NCBI GenBank assembly: GCA_963816925.1
Contig: CAWFMY010000001.1
Location: forward strand, 426,326-490,325
Origin: CAIWHR01 sp963816925
Lineage (GTDB): Bacteria > Pseudomonadota > Gammaproteobacteria > Burkholderiales > Casimicrobiaceae
Length of the DNA stretch: 64,000 nt
Direction: 5' to 3'
Numbering within the stretch: position 1 is the first letter of the stretch; each line of letters begins with the position of its first letter. The translations under genes were made by a program, and so were the position numbers. The notes beneath the pieces were generated by a model. It made no database searches and was not told the origin of the DNA. It saw only the letters and a list, made by a program, of their open reading frames with translations. Shown in pieces: positions 52,314 through 61,700 of the stretch.

Positions 52314-53714
52314 CAAAGACTCACTGGCCTCATGCCAACGATGGCCCCCCGGTCTCGGCTCATTTCCGGGGGCGGAATCTCTGAGACTACGTGCCGGAGC
52401 TTTCCGGAGCGGTCCAGCGGAAGCGTATCCATGTACTCGAAAGTGACTTCGAGAGGCGCCCGCAGTAGTTTGACCCAAGCCCGTTCGAATGCGGTCTTCA
52501 TTCTCCACTCGAAAACGATCGCTACGGACGTATCTGCAAGTGGAAGCGGTCGACGCTCTTCTGGCAGATGCGGAAGTGCTCGATGCCCTCCAGTTCCCGG
52601 ATTGGATAAATCAGCGCCAGGGAATTGATGATCCGGCCATCCGGAGCGACAATCGAGTCGTTTGACCGGCCGTCGATTCTTTCGAGCAGTGGCAGCACTC
52701 TGCCGCAGCCGCATCGCCGGCCGACATCACGCCGGTGTCTCCGGTGGCGTAGCGAACAAAGGGGGCCTCGTGAGAAAACAGGTCAGTGACCACGATTTCC
52801 CCGGGCTTCTCCTGGCCGCTACCCAGTTGCCTTGAGCGTCGATCACCTCGACTATCAGGGCGTCGGCCATGATGTGCATCCCGCCCTGCGGGCATTCGTG
52901 GGCAATGAAGCCGCTGTCCCGTCCACCGTATCCGTTCGCAACCGGGCAATTCAGCGTCTCCGATATCAGTTCGCGTTGATGAGGAAAGAGCACTTCTCCC
53001 GTAACAAAGGCCACCTTGATACCGATACGGCGCAGGTCCCTACCTTCTTTCTGCGCCTGCCCGCAGAGCAGATGGAGCGCGCTCGGGTAGCCGAAGATCT
53101 GTTTCCAGTTGGATGATTCGATGACGTCCAGGTATCGCGAGGTGGTGGCCTCGTTCATTTCAAAAGCGGAGAGCAGTTGGGTCGCAAGAAACCGGTCGCG
53201 CACGGAACGAACCCAATCCTGCCGCGTCACCTCCACCGGCGAACCCCAGAGCGCCACTTCCGGGTCGCCCACCGTTACTCCCCACCACTGCGTGGCCCGA
53301 AGCTTACAAGCTACCCGGGAGGCAACCCGCCGCTTGGCAAGATCAAAGACGAGCGGCTCCCCGGTGGATCCACCCGTGGTGAACTGAGCCAGTTTACCTG
53401 CCCGATCTGATCGCAGGCTCTCTCGGTTCCGGCGTACATCCGCCTTGCGGAGCAGAGGCAATCGAACCAGGTCCTCCGGGCTACGGATGTCGGTTGGCTG
53501 AAGTCCCGCTTCCTGCATGCGTTGACGGACGTAGGGGACGTGGCGGTAACAATACCCAAGGAATTCCTGGAGCCGCTGCTGACGGAGTCCCTCCAATTGC
53601 GGGGCGGACATGCGGTCGACGCGGGCCATCTCCCGCAGCATCCCGAAGGTTTCGTGTCCCTTCTATGCGCTCGTGCAGCGGGAAAAGCACGTTTGACACT
53701 AACCACCGCCGCAT
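52313..53714 (-). CDS. CapK/PaaK-like adenylate-forming protein, frame-interrupted
   Basis: ATG 53714 gives VSNVLFPLHERIEGT, the usual CapK N terminus. Shifts near 53645, 52810, 52690 and 52580 join the blocks MLREMARVDRMSAPQLEGLR, LAQFTTGGSTGEPLVFDLAK (the P-loop), ECPQGGMHIMADALIVEVID, GEIVVTDLFSHEAPFVRYAT and the C-terminal LVRAPLEVTFEYMDT-like part ending SRDRGAIVGMRPVSL. These proteins resemble phenylacetate-CoA ligase and are common in capsule loci with unproved substrates. Near the acyl carrier protein it may activate a carboxylate. Confidence 0.78.
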
Positions 53715-54835
53715 TGCACGCTCTCCTTGATTCGATCGCCCATCGCAGGCATTTCAAAGCTCACACCGTAGGCCTGATATATTGATTTGCGAGCCTCTCG
53801 CCACTCACATTGTTGTGCCAACGCCACTGCGGCCTTTGTCAGAGCTCCTGCCAAAGTAGAATCCGTTAATACTCTTTGCACTGACCGGGCCAGTCCCTGC
53901 CAGTCGCCCGCTTCCACCAGTAACGCCTCTTTTCCGTCGCGGTACATAAACGGGATTCCGCCGGGCGCCGTGGAAACCACAACCAACCCCGATGCGGAAG
54001 CTTCTAGAAGCCCAGCCGGGAAATTATCCACGCGCGAGGCGTTCAGATAGATGTCACACTGGTCGTAGATTTCGGGCAGCTCAGTGTGCTTTACCTGTCC
54101 CAGGAAACTAACATTTTTGAGATTCCATGTTTCTACCAGGGTGCGCAGATGCGAAGCCTGGCTGCCCGTTCCGGCAATCCAAAGTGTGGCATCCGGATGG
54201 TCTTTTTGAACCGCGCCGAAGGCCCTGAGCACAGACTCGATGTCGTAGATTTTTTCGAGCTGGCGGGTGACCAACATTCTTGGTCGAATGACCGTCCTGT
54301 GGCGATAGCGAAAGATCGATGTATCCAAGACATTCGAGACGATTGAAACCGGCATGCGAAACCGTGCCCGGATAGCTTCGGATAGGAATCCGGAGGGCGC
54401 TGTGATTACACTCGCCAGCCGGAATGCGGGCTTGGCGAGCCAGCCAAAGAGCCGGAAAAATGGCTCCGCCTCGCCGCCGCGGTAATTCAGCACCACTCTC
54501 TTTCCTCGTACCCGTCCGAGGATCACCGCCGGGTAGACCACGACGAAAAAGTAGAGCCAAGACGCTGCAAGAACGTGAACCACGTCCGCTCGCTCGATTG
54601 GCCGCCAGAGCCGCGGCCAGATCAGGGCTGCCCGTGCCACGGTTCGTGCCCCGGGAACCTGCTCCAGAAACTGAAGCCCGAAGGGCATGACAAAATTCGA
54701 TGCAAAGAAGTCCACGGCGATGCCGTCCGATTGCAGCAGCCTCTCCAACTGGCGGGCCTGCAGTGCCATCCCCCCCGACGGAGGGGGCGAGGGTGCCACC
54801 AGGAGTATCCGTTGCGACCGGGTTCCCTGCTTCAC
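53699..54835 (-). CDS. family 4 glycosyltransferase
   Basis: A 378-residue GT-B protein from GTG 54835, which overlaps the preceding stop. The N-terminal half has ILLVAPSPPPSGGMALQARQ and VVHVLAASWLYFFVVV. The C-terminal half has TLWIAGTGSQASHLRTLVET, CDIYLNASRVDNFPAGLLEA and GLVVVSTAPGGIPFMYRDGK, the EX7E-type donor site. The frame is intact. It likely adds one of the later sugars of the repeat unit. Confidence 0.9.
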   Translation of the reverse strand: MKQGTRSQRILLVAPSPPPSGGMALQARQLERLLQSDGIAVDFFASNFVMPFGLQFLEQVPGARTVARAALIWPRLWRPIERADVVHVLAASWLYFFVVVYPAVILGRVRGKRVVLNYRGGEAEPFFRLFGWLAKPAFRLASVITAPSGFLSEAIRARFRMPVSIVSNVLDTSIFRYRHRTVIRPRMLVTRQLEKIYDIESVLRAFGAVQKDHPDATLWIAGTGSQASHLRTLVETWNLKNVSFLGQVKHTELPEIYDQCDIYLNASRVDNFPAGLLEASASGLVVVSTAPGGIPFMYRDGKEALLVEAGDWQGLARSVQRVLTDSTLAGALTKAAVALAQQCEWREARKSIYQAYGVSFEMPAMGDRIKESVQCGGG

Positions 54836-56722
54836 GCCGTAACTCCGGCCGGCACATCCACGAACTGGCGGTGCCACAACTCCAACACCAGAAACGTCCA
54901 TAGGATGTCGCCGTAGTAGGTGGAGTCATCCGCTTCGTGCTGGCGAAACAGGTCTTCGATAAAGGCCCGTCTGAAGTAGCCCCGCTCGAAGGCGCGGTGC
55001 GAGAGCAGCGTGTCGTGCGCAAGTTGCCGCATCCGCCGGTCCGATTTCAACCACGTGGCCACCGGGATGCCGAATCCGTGCTTCTTCTTCTTGAGAATCT
55101 CGGCTGGTAGCAGGTTCCGAAACGCGCGCTTAAAAAGATAACGTTTTTCGAACCCATTCACTTTCCATTTCGCCGGAATCTGCCCGGCGAACTCGGCCAC
55201 CTGCCGGTCGAGAAACGGAAACCTGGTCTGAATACCCGCCAATTCCGACATTCGAGTCACTTTGGGAAGGTCGCTGTCGCCCAGGACGATCTTCACATCC
55301 GTATACATCACGCGTTCCAGATGGCTTTGGGTGGCGGCATTGCTGTAATAGCGCAGCGGAACGTCCAGAACCGAATAGCCCGCCAGTTCTTCCAGGAATC
55401 CTGGTTCAAATACCGCAGCCGGGCTGTGAGCGCAAAGAAAATGGTAGGACAACACCCGTTTCGAGACCCGGCAAATTGGACCGCCGAACATAATTCCTGG
55501 CCTTGCCCACAATGCCGTTCCGCATGGGGATTACACCCAGAAGCGGCTCAATCAACCCCTTGCGGACGACCGCCGGCACGTCACCGTACAACTGGAAGAT
55601 CCTGTCCGTCGCATACCAGCTATTGCCCCCGAATAATTCATCGCCGCCATCCCCCGCCAATAGAGTCTTAACTCCGTTTTGGGCTGCCAGTCGCGCACAA
55701 AAGTACGTAGGAATCGCCGAGGAGTTACCGAACGGTTCGTCAAAGTAGCGAACCATATCGGGTAAAGCCTCTAGGCAATCGTCCGCTCCCACGAGGTACG
55801 TGTGATGCGACGCGTGGAAGGTGTCGGCGGCCAATTTCGCATATTCCAGTTCGTTGAACTGCTGTTCCTGAAATCCTATGGAGAATGCCTTTACCGTCCC
55901 CCGATCTGCTCGACTCAGCATTCCTACAACGGTGCTGCTGTCGGTTCCTCCACTCAGGAAGGCGCCCAGCTCAGTGAAAGAATCGGATTTGCAGTGGGCA
56001 GTCACAGATTCCTGGACCACGTCTTCCAGTTGCCGGCTCAGGCCATTCTTTCCGGAGTGGCTCTTCCGGTCGTAGCGTAAATCCCAATAATTTTCGACGC
56101 TTGCCCGTCCTTCCGAAACGATCAGAAGGCAACCCGGAGGCAGGCGCGATATCTTCGTAAAAGCTGTGTCGGGAGCCAGATTCGAGCTGAAGTTCAGCAC
56201 ATTGGCGATGGCTCGCGGATTGACATCGCGGCCGATGAAGCCGCATTGAAGCAACGCATCAATGCGGGACGCCACCAGGAAGTCGTTCCCCTGGGAGTAG
56301 TAAACCAGGCGGTTGATGCCGAATCCATCTATGGCTGCCAGCCACTTCCGCTCGCGCCGATCCCACAAGACCAGGGAAAACGCTCCCCGCAGTTTCTCGA
56401 CAAACCGATAGCCGAATCGCTCATATAACGCCGCCAAAAGCGCCGCCGTCCTGGCCCCTGGCATAGCGGTTGGGTCCACCTGGACCCCGCCATTCAGTTC
56501 GTCTTCGTTATAGAGGTCGGCATCACACGCAATCAGAACGCGGGTGCTCTCGTAGATCTGCTGCGTGCCGAAGCGCGCTGAGGTCCCCACCCCAACGCCG
56601 GGGTCCGTCTTGAGCAGTAGGGTTTCCTCCTGATGGAGGGAAAGGCCGCCCGCGACCGCACTAAGGCTGGCTCTCACCGGCTCAGCAGTATCCCGGCGCC
56701 AAACGGCGCAGATTCCACTCAT
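54832..56722 (-). CDS. asparagine synthase-like protein lacking the Cys2 nucleophile, frame-interrupted
   Basis: ATG 56722 starts MSGICAVWRRDT. In glutamine-hydrolysing AsnB proteins residue 2 is Cys; here it is Ser, so glutaminase activity is doubtful. The glutaminase-like domain otherwise looks complete (RGAFSLVLWDRRERKWLAA). The synthetase domain has the PP-loop AFLSGGTDSSTVVGML, the pair LLAGDGGDELFGG, and after a shift near 55475 LSYHFLCAHSPAAVFEPGF and KKKKHGFGIPVATWLKSD. About 625 residues in total. AsnB-like proteins in glycan clusters may amidate uronic acids, probably using free ammonia here. Confidence 0.82.
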
Positions 56723-57635
56723 GCCGCCTCGTTACCGGCCATAGACCGGCATGCCCTTGGAAATTTGGCAGGCTCTGGCCCGCGATCCGTGGCAAGGGGG
56801 AATAGTCTCAGAAGATCAAACAGATGGCTCATATGACGGGCATCTTCTCTAGCGCAGGTATGGGGCCAAAGCGGGCCTGCTCATTCGCCGCAAGTTCTAG
56901 TACTGGCAGACCAAGTAACCCGTTTTGGTCTCAGCGTCGGAAAGGAATTCCATCGGTAACTGATGGCTCTTGCGCATCGCACCTGCAGGAGAATCCGAAA
57001 GTTTGGAGAAATATGCTCACGATTGGCACTCATGGTCTACTGTCAGGCGCTACAGACCGCTGGATGCGTGAACGATACTGCAGCGTCCAGACGGGTGCCC
57101 CAGCATGGGCGCAAGCCTCGAATTGTAGCTTGCGGTAAGGTGATGAGACGTTTGAAGGAGGCCGCCTTTGCGACTGACGCGGCCTTTATGGGAATTGAAT
57201 CTGCTGAAGTGCCGCGAGGGGGGCGGTGCCCGCGACGGAAACAATCGGACTATGGACCGGCCGAGTCGTGGGGGAGAGGAAAGGCTGGTGTGGGTCTCCT
57301 GAGAGTGGATCGTCGCGTCGGTAACAGTTCACGGCGGCGCCCGTTAGCGAGGAAACCGCAGAAGCGGATGCGCACGAAGCCGCGAGGCTAGGTCTGGAGC
57401 AGGACCGCCGCAGAAACTCTTCGGCGGTAACCGACATCCCTCCGTGTTCCGGCTACGGAGAGCATTTTAATATCCACATGGTGGAGGTGAGACACCAGGA
57501 CCAAACAGGCCGACGCGATCGTTCTGCAAGTAATGGAAGGCCTTTGAATCACGCGGGCTTATGGATACTTTTGGGCATTTGATCCTAATGTTTGGCGCGG
57601 GCTAGATGGGCTAGAAGCCGTCGAACGCGCAGCAT
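56723..57635. other. non-coding or unrecognised stretch between asnB-like and methyltransferase genes
   Basis: This 0.9 kb holds only short overlapping reading frames on both strands, none with a start site, domain or codon pattern I can support. The longest (56963-57391, plus) is Arg-rich and looks translated by chance. It may contain the promoter of the minus-strand cluster, a decayed gene or a structured RNA. I recognise no insertion-sequence ends. Confidence 0.4.
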
Positions 57636-58338
57636 TTATTGGCCAGCGAAGACTCTGCACAACGAGTCGCTTTTCACCAGCTTCAAAAACCGTCCGTCCG
57701 GCAGTTCAGCGATCGAGTAGGCGGCATTCTCGTGAACAAAGTACTTTTCGTGAGAGTGTTTGCTGAGGTTATGCAGGACGCGACCCATAATCTCGCTGGA
57801 GAATGGATTACTGGCAAAAATAATCAGCCGTTCCTCTGGAAACTGATACTCGGTTGCATCGCAGCAAACCGCCTCGGCTCGTGGTCCGTGGGACGGATAA
57901 CGGGCAATGTTCGCCTGGGCGATTTCATGAAGTGTTTGGGCCAATTCGACACCGATCACCCGCCCGAACCCGAGATCGGATGCGTACAGCAGAGTTGCAC
58001 CCTTCCCCGAGCCTACATCTGATGAATGTGAACTTACTGTAATCGCTCTTGCTTACGGGCACCATCGAGAGGCATTCCTGAAATCGAATCGGCGACGTCG
58101 GACCATATCGAACGCCGTGCACCCAATTGGGATTGTCTACATTGAGCTCTGAGAGAGGTATGACACCTCCCGTGTCAGTCCCATATTGCCCGTCAAACTC
58201 TCCCTGCAGGCGGTTTCGTCTTTCCGTCCACTGGGCGTCGCGCAGCAAAATGATCGGTTGAGACAAACCCAGCTTGATTGTGCCCCAAAGCCCGTTGACA
58301 CGAAGCGATTTCACGAGTTTACGACGTAAGCTGTTCAC
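57636..58338 (-). CDS. class I SAM-dependent methyltransferase, frame-interrupted
   Basis: ATG 58338 opens with NSLRRKLVKSLRVNGLWGTI and a linker; HGVRYGPTSPIRFQECLSMV precedes the Rossmann fold. Near 58015 a shift joins the SAM motif DVGSGKGATLLYASDLG and IGVELAQTLHEIAQANIARY. The later strands are AVCCDATEYQFPEERLIIFA and NPFSSEIMGRVLHNLSK. About 233 residues when joined. The motif I Asp-Gly-Ser-Gly pattern is standard. The acceptor could be a sugar or acyl group of the cluster product. Confidence 0.78.
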
Positions 58339-58622
58339 CGTGGGTATATAGAAACCAAACGTGCGTCATCGGCCGATTACTTAGTCCAGAATGGCCCGAA
58401 CAGAAGTTGAAACCCCTGCCATATCAATGACTTCGCGCTTCGTCGGCACATGATATGGTGACCACTTTTCTCCTCGCGCCGCCTGCCTAGTTTACAGTCG
58501 TGGGCGTCAGACTGTCAAGGTCGTTAGAATGTCCGTTATGGCAAAGTAGAAATGTCCCGCTTGAGGCTGCCGTTTTGAGCTTCCCGTGACGGAATTCGGC
58601 AAGAGAAGGCGCTGCCGTCAAA

Positions 58623-58664
58623 GAAAAAGCCCTCGAGCAACGATAGGTTGCTAGAGGGCTTTTT
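58623..58664. terminator. bidirectional rho-independent terminator
   Basis: A 13-bp stem, GCCCTCGAGCAAC (58629-58641) against GTTGCTAGAGGGC (58647-58659), has one mismatch and a 5-base loop. It is flanked by A-rich and T-rich tails that serve both strands. It lies about 50 bases past the stop of the giant protein gene. The rest of 58339-58712 shows no gene. Confidence 0.85.
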
Positions 58665-58712
58665 GATCAGGCTTCTTGGTCGAACGACAGGAGTCTTGCG
58701 CGTCTGGGTGAC

Positions 58713-61700
58713 TCACTGACCGGTCCTGCATGCCGCGCCTCTGCTTGCGTTAATGACTCTTTGCACGTCAACCACATTGCATGCTGAGGTGCCATGTAGC
58801 GCCGCATTCACACAACCTGTCGTGCCCAGAGCCTGTGCAATTGCGAGTTGAACGTCCGTCGAATCCACGGTACCGTCGGCATTCAGGTCGCAAGGACTGG
58901 TTGCGGGGATGCCGGTCGATGTAGCAGATAGGCTCCCCTGCCACAATGTCGTTCCATAAGCCTGCACCCAACCGATCAACTTATTCTGAGCCGAGTCGAA
59001 ACTCATCGTGATGTTCCCCGTCGGAATACTGCTTCCGCCGGCAGACGTCAGCCTCGACCACGTGTCGGCCACCGCGTCATACTCCCAGTCTGCGGGCGCC
59101 CCGGCGCCGCTGCTTTGATGGAACATGACCTTTTGCGTCAGGTCATTATAAACAATCGCCGGGATCGGAATGTTCTCCGTACCCCACGGGAGGCGCCACG
59201 CAGCTTCCCTGGCATTTGCGGGTCCAGGCATGCGTCGGTACGTCGTACGTCCAGGTCTCATTTTCCTGCGCACTGTTGGCGGAAAAGCCGCCATAAAGAA
59301 TCACCTTCTTGATCCCCGGGTGGTAGAGCAGAGATAAATATTGGCTCGCCGCGGGTGGAGGCACTCCATGGTTGATTTCGTTCCAATCGTCGGGCACCAC
59401 GCAACCCGCTGCCAATTGCTTGGCGGTCGGTGTGCCCGGTGTTGGGTTCTCCGCGGTTCGGCAATAAATCCATTGATCGGACGAGGAGCCGAACAGATCA
59501 TACCCGAAAGAGAACAATACATCGTCATCGGGGTCGTAGACCGTCGAGCCGGCAGAGCCCGCCGGGTAATGAACCGGCGTCACTTGATGCCATGTGTCAT
59601 TCAGAGGGTTGGCGTTCAGCGTCAGATAATACATGTCCTGTCGCGGATTCTCAGTGCCCTGGGTGGCCAATTGAATGGTAGTAACCCCTTGGGTACATGT
59701 GCTGGACGACAGCGTGAGATGCGCAGTGTCAGTGACCGAGGTGATGGTTCCACAATTGGCCCCTCCGATCTTGACCGGCTGTCCTCCCCAATTGCTGGCA
59801 AACAGCCGCGAATCGTTGCTGACCACGTTCGCTCCAGTTACTGTGACGTTCAGCGGGTTGCAGGAAGAATTAGATCCGCCATGCATCCACAAGTAGTTAC
59901 GTTTGGTGTCAACGGTCATACGCCCCACCGGATGCCGCTCTCCGGGCTGGTTGGGGAGATCGGCGGAACACCACAGCTTTTGTGTCCCGGTTCCCCCAAC
60001 GTGGGTCCAGACGTTATTCGCGGAATTGTAGAGAAAGATATCGGATGAGTAAATACTGGCGCTTCCGTTGACTACCCCGTAAGAATGGTTTGGTGCGAAA
60101 CCGGATCGTATGGCAGGGTATACCATCCGTTTCCAAGTGGCCAGCCAGCCGTCGAGGCAGGTTGGCTCCAAGTAGACCGTCCCCCGATCCGCTCACCGGA
60201 ACCGCCGTCGCCGTTGCCGTGAACGTGATGGGGCTGCCGGTCAGCGTGCCCGAGGATGCAGCGGCGGTGTTGGTACCGGTAGTCGATCCCAGGGTCAGCG
60301 TGCTCAAGGCCAGGCCCGCACTATCGGTGGTGGCCGTCGTAGGTGTTACACTACCGCCCCCCGCGGTCACTGTGAACGTGATACTGACCCCCGAGACCGG
60401 ATTTCCACCGGCGTCGGTCGCCTTGACCACGAACGGGCTCGCCAGTCTCTGCCCGACTGTACCCGTCTGCCCATTTCCGCTGACCGAGACCAGAGTCGTT
60501 GCAACTGGAGCTGCCCCATTGCCGGTCGCCGTGAAAGTCAACGGGCTGCCGGTGAGCGAGCCGGAGGACGCCGTGACTGTGTTGACGCCCGCCGTCGCGC
60601 CAAGGGTTAGCGTGGTGGACGCAAATCCCGAAGCGTCGCTCGTAGCCGAAGCCGCCGATAAGGATCCGGAGCCACTCGCCACCGCGAAATTCACGACGGT
60701 TCCCGACACCCCAAAACCAGCCTGGTCCGTTACCTGCACAGTAAAGGGATTGGCCAACCGGGTCCCAACGGTGCCGGACTGGTTGTTGCCGCTAATCAGT
60801 GTAAGACGGGATGCGGCGCCCGGCGTTGGAAGGGTGCCACCCGGGACAAAAGCCTTCAGGCTGAAATTCACTGCCGACAAGTTATTCGATCCGGTATTCA
60901 CGGTGACTGTGTTCGATCCCGCAGTCCATCCAGACAGCGACGATGTCACATCGGAGGCGCCAAACCACGGTATATTTGCGGTCGCATCAATGCCGAACAG
61001 GTTCGTGTTGGTCGGGTCGAATTGTAGGAGCTTGGTTAGATCTCGCTGGATGGCACGGGTATGTACTTGAGGCGCGGGTTGGAGCTGCCTGACGGCACGC
61101 TGAACGTCACCGTCTGCGTCCCGTTGCCGTTGTTCACGACGGTGGTGATGGGTATGTCCTGAAGCGTCGCCGCGCCTGGATGGTTGATGTAGTGTATCAG
61201 CTGACCGATTTGTACGCCGCCCAGATCAGGGGACCAGTTGGACCGGAAATGATTGAGCCGGACTAGTACGGCATTTAGCTGCCTTTGCCACGCCGTGCTT
61301 CCCGTCAATTGGCACTCTCCAGGAATGGCCACCAAACTGTGGCTTGGCCGGCCACGGTGAAGTTACACGCCCACACGTCCGAGCCAACCGCGCATTTATT
61401 GGCGCCATCTGCGGCCGAGCCCGCTGGACACACATTTGGAAAATCTGTAAAGACCCTGTAGCGAAATCCGTTGGACTTATCGCCCGTGAATTTGCACGTC
61501 GATGACGTGGGGTCGGCACACCACCGGCTGCTGCCGTCGTCCAGGAATCCCTCGGTAAGTGTGAATAGCGAAATCCCGAAGGCTTTGTCCATCATTCGCT
61601 TGTAGTCTGACCAACCCGGCCCTTTCACGCGCGCATATTGCGCCATTCCCTCTACGACGATGGACATCATGAAATTCTGGGCGTATCGGGCGTTGTTGGG

